Positions 41,501 through 49,162 of a stretch of DNA of 64,000 bases are shown in pieces; position 1 is the stretch's first letter; each line of letters starts with the position of its first letter. The stretch covers positions 124,001-188,000 of the forward strand of contig VZTG01006778.1 in NCBI GenBank assembly GCA_013397845.1. The letters are read 5' to 3'. This DNA comes from Melanocharis versteri. Taxonomy: Eukaryota > Chordata > Aves > Passeriformes > Melanocharitidae. The position numbers and the translations under genes were made by a program. The notes under the pieces are model-generated. The model was not told the origin of the DNA, searched no databases, and saw only the letters and a program-made list of their open reading frames with translations.

Positions 41501-44500
41501 TAATCCGTGTGCTAAACCCAGACTATTCTCTCTAAAAGAATTCAAGTAATGTAAACTTAAAACTCCAGCTCTCTCTCTCTGAAGCCTGCTAAACATGAAA
41601 TAGTGAATTTATGGAAGGGGGAAGAAGAAACTCAACTACAAATCACAAAATGGAATACAGTAAATCCTGCTCCTCGTTGTCTGAACATCGTTTGGATTGT
41701 GCAGGGGTTAGACAGAGGAGGTTTTTGGGGACTTCATTCAGCTAGAGACAGAAAAGCCCTGTTTTCACCTGGTTTTCCCAGCAGTCATTATTACTGAGCC
41801 TGGGGCAGGGCTGCTGTCCTTTCAAAGTGAGTGGTTGGAAGTGAGCTGGGGCTCGCTGTTACCAGGGACAGTAAAACATCTATTTGCACTTTCACACCTC
41901 CAATTTTCCTCCACTGGGTGAAACTCGGGCAGGAGTTTGCAGTGGGCTGGGTTGGGTGCTGTGTGATTTAAACAGAAATGCAGCTGGACCAGCAGGTGGC
42001 CTGATAGAGAGGGGAGGTTTTGCTCTTTGTTGAGATTTCCCAGGCATTTTTGTTCTGCTGCTCTCAGCTTGTGGAGCCCTCGTTAGTGGGGGTGACAATT
42101 CCACGCTGGGGATGCTGGAAAGAGGTGGCAAAAGTGGAAATTCGCAGTGATGCCTAAGCTTTTTATATATTTCTCATGTATTTGTAGCTGTGTAGATTGC
42201 TAATGCATGGCTGTAGCTCCAGAACTTTTCCTTTAGATTTTGGAACAATAAGCTGACCTTCTAAACAAATCCCTGAAATATTGTTTATATTAATAAATCA
42301 TATTTATTCCAAGTAGAGGACCTACAATGGAAGTGGGGCAGACCCAGGGGTGGGTTACTGGGGCAGCTGGATCCCCTATTGGATGTACCTGTTAGATATC
42401 CTAATTAATGAACCTTATAAAATCACAGAAATTTGATTCAGGGTGTGCCCATCACCACTGGGACACCTGGAAGCTTCCAATGAAAGATCTGCTTTTTACT
42501 TGACTATTCTAACACTGCTGCAAGGGGTTTTTCTCTTTTGATTATAGGCAGCAACAGTGCAACCAGAAGTGAGATATAAAGGGAAGCTCTTCACAGCAAA
42601 TGGTAGATTTTAAGCAGTTTAAGAGCTTTATAAAGCATTTTTCTCTCCCTGTTCCGAGGAGCCTACAGACTGTCCTAACAATAATGAGTGGTTGGCATTG
42701 AGGGTCTGTCAGCCAGCTCCACATCCCAGGAAATGGCCCTGTGCCTGTATTTCCTCGAAAGCACAGCTTAAACTGTGTTGTGAGGAGAAAAAAAAATAAA
42801 TTCAGCAACATGCTCGTATTTTTTGCCTTTAGTGGTTTGGTGTTGGGAAAAAGTAAATGAAGGAGCATTGATAAACCCAGGCATGTGATTTATTATCCCA
42901 CCAAGATGCTGAAAAATGTAAGCACAGTAAAAATCATGTTCTGAGGGGCAGCTAAAGGAGTAGGGAAGACTGAAGGACTGACCTTTGGGGCAGTTGAAAT
43001 TTTATTTGCCTATTATCCTAGAGGAAGCTGTGGTAAGTTGGGTTGGTTTTGGTTTGGTGTTTTTTTTGTTGTTGTTGTTTTTTTGGGTTTTTTTTGCCAG
43101 CAATAGAGCTAGAAAACAAGAAATATGTACATTTAGAGAGGTGTACCGTTTTTGCAGCCTCAACTGCAGTGTTTTTCCCTTTGGTTATTTGTATTGCCCC
43201 TTTTAATTTCTCCAGCCCTCCTTTCACTCCAAAGAGCAGCCCACAACCTGCTCATTTGGAGAGTATGAAAACATCACATGAAGGCCCTTGAGAAAAGCAA
43301 ATGTGCCCCCTTAAGAGGTGAATTGTACTTTAGGGACTAAATTACCAGTTCTGCTAAGAGCATGTTAAAAATGGGCATGAAGAGTTGGAACTCTGAAGAT
43401 TTTTATCTTTAAGGTCCAGGGATAATCAAGTAAACAGAATAACTCTACTTAGCCTTGGCATGTCATTTATTTACCAGTTTCCTGTTGAATGTATGCATAT
43501 GATTCTGATTGCTGTAGAAGATAAAACTGAAATTTGCTTTCTGTGCCACCTGTTGGTTTTGGGGTTATTTTTCTCTTGAAATAGAATTCTTGTTAGGCCT
43601 GAATTCTGTGCTTCAGCTTGCCATAATCATAAAGCCCATGGGATTTGTGTTCCGACCGGGCTCGTAGGGAGCAATTTCACTTTACAAAATCAGCTTTTAA
43701 TTACCTAAAATTTGCCACAGGAAATTACTTTATGCTTTTTTTTTTAATGCTTTCCTCTTTAAAAGAAATGGGCTGTGGAAGGGAAAGTCCAGATCTAAAA
43801 AACTGAAGGTTGGTTGTGCTGTTTGGAGGACGGGATGGGAAGAGAGAGGGTCCTACAGCACAAAGTATGGGACTGTGTGTGCACAGCTCCTCTGTGTATT
43901 TGCAGAAGAAGTGGCAGGACATTTTCATTTTCTTTGTCTCAATTCCTGGATTTCACAAGTTAGTTTGTCTCTTTTTCTCCCCGGACAGCAGCCAACCAGA
44001 GATGAGATTTCCATGCTGTTTTGGGGAGGGTTCTGATGATGTTTTCTGTGGTTTTCTTGTTAGTGCGGCAAAATTTTCCATGTGTTGTGACAAAAAGCTG
44101 TGCTAATGACAATGCACCATAGTTCTCCTCACTGCAGATGGCTCAAAGGTTAACTCCAACTGTTAAAGTAATGGACACATCCAGAGAAAGCTTCCAGCCA
44201 CGGGATGTTTTCTAACTGGCATCTCACTGTTCAATTTGTCCGTCCAAACTGAGTCTTGCTGGTTTGTTGTTTTTTTTTTTTTTTCAGGGCACCACATGTC
44301 AGTAAATACAACTTAGTAGGTGTAGTAAATACAACAACAGTCAGGGTGAACAGGATAGAAAATCTTGTCATGGCTGTCGAAAGATGACATGAGAGCGTGT
44401 ATCACAGTTAGTCAAAGCAACAAAGTAAAAAGAGTTAAAAAAAGAGAAAAAAAGAGAAAAAAAGAGAAGAAAAGATGGAGAGAAATGTTCTGTTTCCCTT

Positions 44501-47500
44501 CCCCTGAGCAAACATGTAATTTCCATGATTTCTTTTTAATGACTCTCTTCTGAAAGTGGTAGGTACTGATTTATGAAAAGCTGTAAAAGATCAGGTGGAG
44601 CCCTGCAGGACGTCGTTTACAGCTGCACGGACTGCAGCCCGTCTAATTTGTCTGCTAAAGTGTGAGCTCACAGCACACATCACCCAGACCATAAATTTCG
44701 TGTTCAGCCCTTCTGTCTAGGGGCTGGGTCGGGGGGAAAAAGCCTGCCAGGGTGTGCAGATGCTCTGCAAGCCCAGCTTTCCCCTGGTGCACACGAGGAG
44801 ACATCACAGGCTCTTCGCAGCGAGGCGAATTCCTGCTCGTTGATAAACAGTCCAGATGTCCTCTCTGAGGAGGAAAGTAACTAATTTTTGTTTGGAATCC
44901 CGCAAGAAGAAAAATGATACTTTACAGTGCTGGTTACTCTGAGGTCACTCGCATTAAAATTAGGTCATATTTTTTGTCATGATGATACTTTGATCCAAGT
45001 AATAAACATAAAGGCTCTTTTGGGCCATTCTAATTCCTAATCCTAGAGACCTGTTCTATTTCAACTTGTTTATACTTTTTTTTTTCATTAGTGATTCTTG
45101 AGTCAGACCTTGTTTTATTAGACTTAAGTTAAAAAGGCGTACTAGGCTGGGGGAAAAAAATAATCCGTGCTTTATCACTGAGAACACTTCATAAATACTC
45201 TTAATTAATATCTTGGGATTCCAGACACTATACCCAGAAAACTATAAATAAAAAGCATTGGCTCTTCATGGGACAAACAGTAGTCAGTGAAATTCAGGCT
45301 TTACGGCTACTGAATAAAATTATCTTGGGCCTGATTGTCAAACTGAGCCTTTAACTGGAGGGCATTTAAAGCTGGCTATCTTGTAGGTGTCCCAGCTGCT
45401 GTTTTGAGGACAGAGCAGGTTTCTGGTGTCTTCTGTTGCTTTTCTTTCCATGGATGGCTGTTCCCAGCATGTGAGGTGCAGAGTTGGTGTCAGTGATCAC
45501 AGTCCTGGCCAGGCAGAACTGCCCCATCAGGGACATCACAGCTCTGGGGCCTGGGGAAAGCTGTGGTTTGGAATTAAGATTTTCAAGCATCCAAGTAGCT
45601 CTTTAATTATGCCCTGCATTCCCAGAAGGGAAAAAATACCGTATGAACTTTCTGAGCCTGAAAGAAATCAGCTGATCAATAACAATCAGGAAAATGTCAG
45701 AAGTAAAAGGAGCTGTTTAAGATGTGGCCAATACCAAAAATCATTGTTCTTGTCTTCAAAAGTGAAAGGTAGAAGTCTCGATGTAAATAATGATACTTTG
45801 TGTAACTGATGTGGTATCTCCTGATTCCAGGGCAAGTCAGGTGAACTGCAAGTCAGGTGTTCTGTTGTAATGCTGCTGAACTCGATGAAATTTAAGATAT
45901 ATTGGGATCAAGAAGGATTTGGGGATTCTAGGCTTCTTATGAGATTAAAATCACTGATATTTAAATACGTGATACTCCTGGTGCCTTTGAAGTCTCTTCC
46001 TATTTATGTTTGTTCCAGTGCTCAGAGGTGACTTGGGTTTGGAGTGAAGAGAGTGTTTTACAGCCCAGATCAGTTCTCCAGTTCCAGTAGCTGTCACCTG
46101 TTACACTGTGTAATCACTGCCTTTAAATTATGCTGTCAGTCCAGCCACCTCTCATTTTCACTGCTCTCAGTGACAAAAGTCACTTCAAATGGGTTCAGCA
46201 GCAGTAGTCAGACTCCTGTGCAGGTTACTAGAGGGAAAAAGAATTATGGGGCAGAAAATAGACTGGGGAGTTGCAGAGAACTGCTTTGAACATTCTCTGG
46301 TTCAGTCTCAGGCACAGCACAGCTAAGCACATGCTTGGCTTTAAGCCTGCAATAAAACAGTAAAAATACTTCACTTATTGTTGAGGCTTCTAACTTAGTA
46401 GCAACATTTAGGATTTGTCAGTGGGCCACGATATTCTGAACATTTTATATGACCAAATTCTACCAACACACTCAACTTGGAGCCTGGAGCGTGCATCGTC
46501 TGTGTGACGTTTGGGACTAGGTGAATCACATAAATATAACCTAATTTAGTCTTTGTTAATGCTTTGCACGTTAAGTCGTGAGGTGGCAATACACGTTGTG
46601 AAGGCTGCAGTGATTTAAACACGGGCATGAGGAGCTGGTGCTCCTCAGCAAGATGATCACACGGCGTTTGTCAGAGCTGCCAGCACCAGCCCTGTGGTGG
46701 CCTCAGCAGCTGAGAGCTCCCACAGACAAACAGCAAAGCCACGTCCAGCCTGGATGCTCCTGCCACTGCTAAGTTTAGATATTAAATCTGTGTTTCTCCC
46801 TCCTGTTGTTCTTTTATTTCAGGCCATCAAATCTCCTCCTGGACCAAAGCAACATCGACATTTCAGCCTTCCGCACCACGGGGGATTGGCTGAATGGTTT
46901 TCGGACGGGGCAGTGCAAGGACATTTTCACGGGGGTGGAGTACAGTTCCTGTGACACCATAGCCAAGATCTCCACAGAGTGAGTTGGAATCTGCTGGGCA
47001 TTTTCATCACGGGTACAAGTTCAAACATAAGCGTTAAGGCAGAGCTTTTATACGGCGTTTCCAGTTCTTAGCTAGAATTTTCTTGCGTTTAAAGAGACAA
47101 ATGGGAATTATTTGTTGTAGTTGAAATTCCCATGAAGGAAATCCATGTCTGGTGACTGTGTTAAGGCCATGGTCCCACAGCTTTTTCTCACTAAATACAA
47201 GGAAATTCCCTGTTTATTCCAACGCAGTAGCACCACACATCATCTGGTACACTAGCATCACTTTCTTTCACTGAAGTTTCTCTTGATTCTTTCTATTCTG
47301 GCTTTTAGGTGGGAGTTTCTCTACAGCTGGCACATTGCCAATCTTTCCCTTTCTTGCCCACCCCATAGTCCACCAAACCAGGTGAGGGTACAAATTCTTT
47401 GTGGCTGTTTTCCTCCTCCATGCTAATGATTACTCAGGGGCTGAACTCCCTCCTGCTGTGCTTGGAAGTGAGCAAATGGCAAGTTTATTACATTTTAAAT

Positions 47501-48403
47501 GCAATCCATCTTTGTTCTAGTGACAAGTAAGAGCAGGGTAATGTTCTTTCTGCACCTGAAAAGGCATCAAGTACAGTTAAATACTTAATGCCAAAGGAAA
47601 TCTTAATTCCCATTTGGGCTGGCTGGATACAGGACCAGTTATGGAGAAGTGTTCAGCAGCTGTGCTACCAACAATTAAACACATCAATGCCACTAATTAG
47701 TGTGTTATTGCATCTATAAAAAGGGTGCTAATGGCTTTTTGTAACAATTACCCTTTGGGGACAGTGTAGAAATCCTCTAGGAATGCCCAATTTCCTGTGA
47801 GCCCCTGGTTAATTAGCCCTTCACAGGTGTTAAACCACCTCCGTGTTGCACAAGGAACAATGGGACTGGAGATCCTGGATGAAACGAGGTGAGAACCAGG
47901 GGAGGCACTGGAAGCTTGGCCATGGATTCCTTCACCTGAGTGCTGATAGCAGAGTTCAGAGGACCATCCAGAAGGCCGTGGCATGTTAGCACTGCCCAGG
48001 AAAAGCCATCAGGGTGGCAGGGGAGAGAGGCTCAGCTGATCCAGCAGTGCCTCCCTTGCCCCAAAATCCCGGTGCTGTATCGCTGGAGAACAGTTTCATT
48101 GCCTTTTCTTCCAGGCAGGCAAACACAACGAGGCTAAATGAGCTTTCACTCGAATTTTTGCAGCCCCCTGGTGTTTTCAGACAGTTGCTCTCAGTATTTT
48201 TTTGCACAATGTGAGATGGGCAAGTTCACTGCTGTTTGCTGAGGTCAGTGCCAGGAAACTCAGTGTCCTCGCTCACGCATCCCCTCTTTTTTTCCAGTGA
48301 CATGAAGAAAGTCGGCGTTACAGTGGTGGGCCCTCAAAAGAAGATCGTCAGCAGTATCAAAGCTCTAGAAACTCACACCAAGAACAGCCCTGTTCCTGTG
48401 TAA
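3284..48403 (+). CDS. EPHA3: EPHA3 ephrin type-A receptor 3, C-terminal 548 codons (exons 6-17, spliced)
   Basis: This is a single-pass plasma-membrane receptor tyrosine kinase for GPI-linked ephrin-A ligands, signalling contact repulsion. Twelve exons join as 3284-3408, 9874-10036, 11342-11444, 11897-11964, 15565-15690, 20226-20411, 24215-24276, 26525-26734, 33377-33526, 35696-35889, 46823-46978 and 48298-48403. Exon lengths (125,163,103,68,126,186,62,210,150,194,156 nt, then the terminal exon) follow the Eph family pattern and every junction keeps frame. Domain order is FN3-2, transmembrane helix, juxtamembrane tyrosines, kinase, SAM, then PVPV-COOH. The sequence matches EPHA3 rather than EPHA4, A5 or A7: the juxtamembrane LRTYVDPHTYEDP, kinase SKPVMIVTEYMENGSL, and the SAM region DWLNGFRTGQCK are EPHA3-type. 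Catalytic residues K653, D746, D764 and activation-loop Y779 (human numbering) are present. The N-terminal exons 1-5 lie upstream of the window. No frameshift or internal stop is seen, so the gene looks functional. Confidence 0.97.
4719..4988 (+). mobile_element. Avian LTR/endogenous retrovirus-derived fragment (non-coding)
   Basis: The segment resembles an avian interspersed repeat I recognise from memory. It has the block around ACATGCTGAGCCCTGTGGGA, a 'CACCCCCAGCCT' block, an 'ACTGCTCAGCAATAAC' block, and a tail reading GAAGAAAATTAATTCT then GCCAAAAACAGCACA. I take it as the end of an old ERV-related LTR in + orientation. It carries no open reading frame of viral type and is diverged. The family name is not certain and the left edge is approximate. 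Confidence 0.5.
6320..6444 (-). mobile_element. CR1 LINE 3' fragment
   Basis: The + strand reads as the reverse complement of the CR1 3' end: GACCTGGGTTGGAAGAGATC, then AGGATCATCCAGTTCCCACC, GCAGGGATGATTTCCACCAT, and AAAGCCCCATCCAGCCTGGC. This is the classic bird CR1 signature. It is 5'-truncated, lacks an obvious terminal octamer repeat, and is old. Confidence 0.9.
9871..9876 (+). promoter_or_regulatory. EPHA3: NAGNAG tandem splice acceptor of exon 7
   Basis: The acceptor reads CTCAAAAGCAG, giving two AG sites 3 bp apart. The upstream AAG keeps the Gln codon at 9874-9876 (EK-QEQET, as in other EPHA3 proteins). The downstream CAG would skip it (EK-EQET). Confidence 0.75.
9874..10036 (+). CDS. 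EPHA3: EPHA3 exon 7: second half of second fibronectin III domain
   Basis: This 163-nt exon starts at phase 0 and ends with the first base of a Ser codon. It encodes QEQETSYTILRARGTNVTI, then SGLKPDTTYVFQIRARTAAG and the FEFETSPD end strand. The Tyr/Phe core of strand F, the RARTAAGYG turn and an NVT N-glycosylation sequon are visible. The donor is GACT|GTATGT. Reading through the donor gives a short tail and a stop at 10087-10089, the layout expected of a soluble isoform. Confidence 0.97.
10037..11341 (+). other. EPHA3: EPHA3 intron 7 (1305 bp)
   Basis: A short intron between the FN3 and transmembrane exons. It holds an in-frame continuation of exon 7 to a TGA at 10087-10089 and an ATTAAA at 10195-10200, followed by a GT-rich stretch. 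The rest shows nothing recognisable. The acceptor is TTTGCAG. Confidence 0.9.
10195..10200 (+). terminator. EPHA3: Candidate intronic polyadenylation signal ATTAAA
   Basis: ATTAAA lies 159 bp past the exon 7 donor. A GT-rich element (AGGTGGTGTTTTC) follows around 10239-10251, a plausible spacing for cleavage near 10215-10230. Use of the site is inferred. Confidence 0.4.
11342..11444 (+). CDS. EPHA3: EPHA3 exon 8: transmembrane helix
   Basis: This 103-nt exon encodes a short Ser-rich stalk (SFSISSENSQ), then a strongly hydrophobic segment starting VVMIAISAAVAII and ending LTVVVYILIG, about 24 residues with no charge, then the split Arg codon AG|A. That is the single membrane-spanning helix placing the kinase in the cytosol. 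The donor AG|GTGAGT is near consensus. If the intron is retained, the next codon is an immediate TGA, giving a receptor cut just after the membrane. Confidence 0.97.
11445..11896 (+). other. EPHA3: EPHA3 intron 8 (452 bp)
   Basis: The shortest intron in the window. It is AT-rich in the second half, with a TTTTTTTTTTCCTCTG pyrimidine tract and TTGTAG acceptor. No other feature is seen. Confidence 0.92.
11897..11964 (+). CDS. EPHA3: EPHA3 exon 9: proximal juxtamembrane segment
   Basis: This 68-nt exon encodes RFCGYKKSKHGTDEKRLHFG then NGH, the basic stop-transfer region directly after the membrane helix, which anchors the helix on the cytosolic side. Human EPHA3, as I recall it, reads GYKSKHGADEKR here, so this copy has one extra Lys codon (AAG AAG). 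The donor is CATT|GTAAGT and the phase (1 in, 1 out) fits both neighbours. Confidence 0.95.
11965..15564 (+). other. EPHA3: EPHA3 intron 9 (3600 bp)
   Basis: AT-rich intronic sequence with a 20-bp A run (12038-12057) close to the donor. No recognised repeat family or RNA gene. The acceptor is TTTTTACACAG. Confidence 0.9.
12038..12057. repeat. A20 homopolymer
   Basis: An uninterrupted run of 20 A residues, 73 bp after the exon 9 donor. It may be length-polymorphic, and no retroposon body was recognised upstream. Confidence 0.9.
15565..15690 (+). CDS. EPHA3: EPHA3 exon 10: regulatory juxtamembrane tyrosines and start of kinase
   Basis: This 126-nt exon encodes LKLPGLRTYVDPHTYEDP, then QAVHEFAKELDASNISIDKV and VGAG. 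It contains the two conserved juxtamembrane tyrosines (Y596 and Y602 in human numbering, in the TYVDP and TYEDP contexts). In Eph receptors these hold the kinase inactive until phosphorylated and then recruit SH2 proteins. The end is the first Gly of the nucleotide-binding loop (VVGAG|EFGE). Acceptor ACACAG and donor GCAG|GTAACG. Confidence 0.97.
15691..20225 (+). other. EPHA3: EPHA3 intron 10 (4535 bp)
   Basis: Intronic DNA carrying one tRNA-derived SINE (17187-17326), listed separately. A short direct repeat (GAGTCAATGACTTG) occurs around 17667-17698. Otherwise nothing recognisable. Confidence 0.9.
17187..17326 (-). mobile_element. tRNA-Ile-derived SINE with CR1-like tail (TguSINE1-like)
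   Basis: Read on the minus strand, the head matches tRNA-Ile. There is a TTAGCTCAGCTGG A box (reverse complement at 17304-17315), then GGTGCTGGTAATGCCAAGG matching the anticodon-arm region, and a GGTTCAACCCC B box (17261-17271). It continues into a non-tRNA body and ends in a CR1-like tail (GGGTCCCTTCCAACCCAGAC, 17200-17219). A tRNA-Ile head with CR1 tail is the structure described for the passerine TguSINE1 family. The edges are approximate. Confidence 0.8.
20226..20411 (+). CDS. EPHA3: EPHA3 exon 11: kinase N-lobe, ATP site
   Basis: This 186-nt exon encodes GEFGEVCSGRLKLPSKKEI, then SVAIKTLKVGYTEKQRRDFL, GEASIMGQFDHPNIIRLEGV and VTK. It completes the glycine-rich loop (GAGEFGEV), and holds the catalytic lysine in VAIK (K653 human numbering) and the helix C glutamate in FLGEASIM. 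These bind and position ATP. Acceptor TTTTTAG, donor AAAA|GTAAGA, phase 2 in and 1 out. Confidence 0.98.
20412..24214 (+). other. EPHA3: EPHA3 intron 11 (3803 bp)
   Basis: AT-rich intron with no recognised repeat family. The last 400 bp before exon 12 are somewhat more GC-rich, with open frames in several phases that match nothing known. The acceptor is TGTTTGCAG. Confidence 0.88.
24215..24276 (+). CDS. EPHA3: EPHA3 exon 12: kinase hinge
   Basis: This 62-nt exon begins with GT completing a split Ser codon and encodes SKPVMIVTEYMENGSLDSFL then R. It covers strand 5 with the Thr gatekeeper (IVT) and the EYMENGS hinge linking the kinase lobes and lining the ATP pocket. The exon itself begins GTAAGCC, so it resembles a donor site at its own start. 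Donor CGA|GTAAGT. Confidence 0.97.
24277..26524 (+). other. EPHA3: EPHA3 intron 12 (2248 bp)
   Basis: AT-rich intronic DNA without a recognised repeat. It ends ATGTTTTCCAG before exon 13. Confidence 0.9.
26525..26734 (+). CDS. EPHA3: EPHA3 exon 13: catalytic loop, DFG and activation loop
   Basis: This 210-nt exon of 70 complete codons encodes KHDAQFTVIQLVGMLRGIAS, the helix E region, the catalytic loop HRDLAARN (D746, N751 in human numbering), DFG (D764), and the activation-loop tyrosine in AAYTTR (Y779). All catalytic residues needed for tyrosine phosphorylation are intact, so this is not a pseudokinase. HRDLAARN is typical of tyrosine kinases. Acceptor TTCCAG, donor AGG|GTGAGT. Confidence 0.98.
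28671..28736. repeat. 33-bp tandem duplication (two copies)
   Basis: Two adjacent copies of a 33-bp unit, each starting AATAATGACAT and ending TTCATG followed by CCT or TCT, differ at a few positions. It is a simple local duplication. Confidence 0.8.
29451..29512. repeat. Poly-T runs with an undetermined base
   Basis: A T run is interrupted by N at 29464 and GGGGGAGTGGTTG, followed by a 35-bp T run (29478-29512). The second run leads into TTACAG at 29511-29516, which mimics a splice acceptor. Base counts in such runs are unreliable. Confidence 0.85.
33070..33102. repeat. TA/TG dinucleotide microsatellite
   Basis: Alternating ATATATATATATACACGTGT sequence of simple-repeat type. Confidence 0.75.
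33377..33526 (+). CDS. EPHA3: EPHA3 exon 14: kinase substrate-binding loop and helix F
   Basis: This 150-nt exon of 50 complete codons encodes GGKIPIRWTSPEAIAYRKFT, then SASDAWSYGIVLWEVMSYGE and RPYWEMSNQD. It has the P+1 loop (IPIRWTSPEA) and helix F. The helix F motif reads DAWS, where Eph and most tyrosine kinases have DVWS; the Ala codon is GCC at 33449-33451, position 807 in human numbering. Acceptor CTCCCAG, donor GAT|GTGAGT. Confidence 0.97.
33527..35695 (+). other. EPHA3: EPHA3 intron 14 (2169 bp)
   Basis: AT-rich, with a five-unit minisatellite (35076-35334) about 360 bp before exon 15. Acceptor CTTGTGCAG. No other feature is seen. Confidence 0.9.
35076..35334. repeat. Minisatellite, about 52-bp unit, five copies
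   Basis: The core CCACTGGAGGATGTGGAAAG recurs at 35106, 35160 (variant GGTCGTGG), 35202, 35254 and 35306. Each is followed by a T run, CTGTTGTTTT and usually ATGAGTTCAGTGT. Spacings are 54, 42, 52 and 52 bp; the third unit starts after a shortened second unit. A partial unit (CTGTTGTTCTTTTGAGTT) precedes it. The repeat keeps several frames open, giving artefactual peptides rich in FFFCCF, which are not genes. Confidence 0.92.
35696..35889 (+). CDS. EPHA3: EPHA3 exon 15: kinase C-terminal lobe
   Basis: This 194-nt exon encodes VIKAVDEGYRLPPPMDCPAA, then LYQLMLDCWQKDRNNRPKFE, QIVSILDKLIRNPSSLKIIT and NAAAR. It has the family-typical LPPPMDCP stretch and the CWQKDRNNRP motif whose Arg pairs with the P+1-loop Glu to hold the lobe. 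The linker to the SAM domain starts at the end. Acceptor TTGTGCAG, donor CAAG|GTGACA, phase 2 out. Confidence 0.97.
40081..40110. repeat. TA-rich microsatellite
   Basis: A short TATATATAAATATGTGTATA-type alternating tract inside intron 15. Confidence 0.7.
43036..43097. repeat. G/T low-complexity tract
   Basis: A strand-asymmetric run of G and T with GTTGTTGTTGTT and long T runs. Similar tracts occur at 49102-49162 and 60186-60227. Confidence 0.75.
44436..44473. repeat. (AAAAAAAGAG)n purine repeat
   Basis: Tandem A-rich units AAAAAAAGAG repeated about three times, ending GAGAAGAAAAGA. Confidence 0.8.
46823..46978 (+). CDS. EPHA3: EPHA3 exon 16: SAM domain, first part
   Basis: This 156-nt exon starts with the third base of a split Arg codon and ends with GA of a split Asp codon. 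It encodes RPSNLLLDQSNIDISAFR, then TTGDWLNGFRTGQCKDIFTG and VEYSSCDTIAKIST. TTGDWLNG begins the sterile alpha motif helix bundle used for receptor clustering and adaptor binding. The conserved SAM tyrosine lies in VEYSS. Acceptor TTTCAG, donor CAGA|GTGAGT. Confidence 0.97.
46979..48297 (+). other. EPHA3: EPHA3 intron 16 (1319 bp)
   Basis: Single-copy intronic sequence with no repeat or RNA gene recognised. Acceptor TTTTTCCAG. Confidence 0.9.
48298..48403 (+). CDS. EPHA3: EPHA3 exon 17 (coding part): SAM end and PDZ-binding tail
   Basis: It encodes DDMKKVGVTVVGPQKKIVSS, then IKALETHTKNSPVPV and TAA at 48401-48403. It completes the SAM helices (GVTVVGPQKKI is the classic Eph SAM helix 5 region). 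The C-terminal PVPV with terminal Val fits a PDZ-binding tail as in other EphA proteins. The frame is set by the split Asp codon GA|T across the intron. Confidence 0.97.
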
Positions 48404-48980
48404 GGTACCAAAATGATGTTGCTCAGGAGAGGAAAAAAAAAAAAAAAGGAGAGAAGTTGCATCGCAGGTCAAAAGGGATGGCTGATAAACGGCAGAATTT
48501 AAAGGAGTTCTTTGCAACAGCTTTGGGAACGCAACGGTTGAGATTTCAAACCCACGAGACACTCAAATATTGAGTATAAATGCCTTAAAAATAGGAGCAA
48601 ACTTGTTTTCTATCGGTTAATCCTAAAGGGTGGGTGCTCTTGACTGACTGTTAATGCAGATATTAAATTTCAAAAGAAAAAAAAACATGTGAAAAATCCT
48701 TCCAAGTAAAAACCAGTGTTACTAAAACCTAGAGCCATTTGAATATTAAATGACTGAATAACAGAAAAAAACCCATGGACATAAAAGCTGTGTATTTGAT
48801 CTATACAGCAAACAAGAAGAAAGAAAGACTTGCAGTATTTTTATACAGAAGAGATCTGTAACAGGTATTTTATTTCTTTAAAAGCAAGGAAAATAGAGGA
48901 CTATACCTCACAACCTGTCTGGCCATATTTACTATAATGTCATTGTAACATGCTATTTCAACTTCAGGAAGGAACACAGA

Positions 48981-48986
48981 AATAAA
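48981..48986 (+). terminator. EPHA3: Proximal polyadenylation signal AATAAA
   Basis: A canonical hexamer 578 bp after the stop codon, followed by a GT-rich stretch (GTTTGTAGTG). Likely usable for a short 3' UTR. Confidence 0.6.
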
Positions 48987-49101
48987 GTTTGTAGTGACTT
49001 CGAGTTAGTTGACAAAAGATTTTCACCATTATGTTAGCTTCCCTAACTGTGTTCATTTAAATAGAAACAAGTCTTAATTTTTAAAAGGCTTATTTATTTT
49101 C

Positions 49102-49162
49102 TTGGTTTGGATTTTTTTTTTGGTCTGTTTTTCCTTTTTTTTTGTTTTGGTTTTTTTTTTTC
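49102..49162. repeat. T-rich/G low-complexity tract in the 3' UTR
   Basis: Long T runs broken by GG and GTTTTGG blocks, a U-rich stretch if transcribed. Confidence 0.7.

Larger units (their letters stand above)
35890..46822 (+). other. EPHA3: EPHA3 intron 15 (10933 bp)
   Basis: The longest intron in the window. GC-richer blocks occur around 36700-38720, without a recognised gene. A lone copy of the intron 14 minisatellite core sits at 39035-39050. Simple repeats occur at 40081-40110, 43036-43097 and 44436-44473. The many short open frames here match nothing I know. Acceptor TTTATTTCAG. Confidence 0.88.

Noticed and set aside
3284..48403. Other Eph paralogues (EPHA4, EPHA5, EPHA7) as the gene identity
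   Set aside because: The juxtamembrane, kinase hinge and SAM sequences and the PVPV tail follow EPHA3 throughout, with no region closer to a paralogue.
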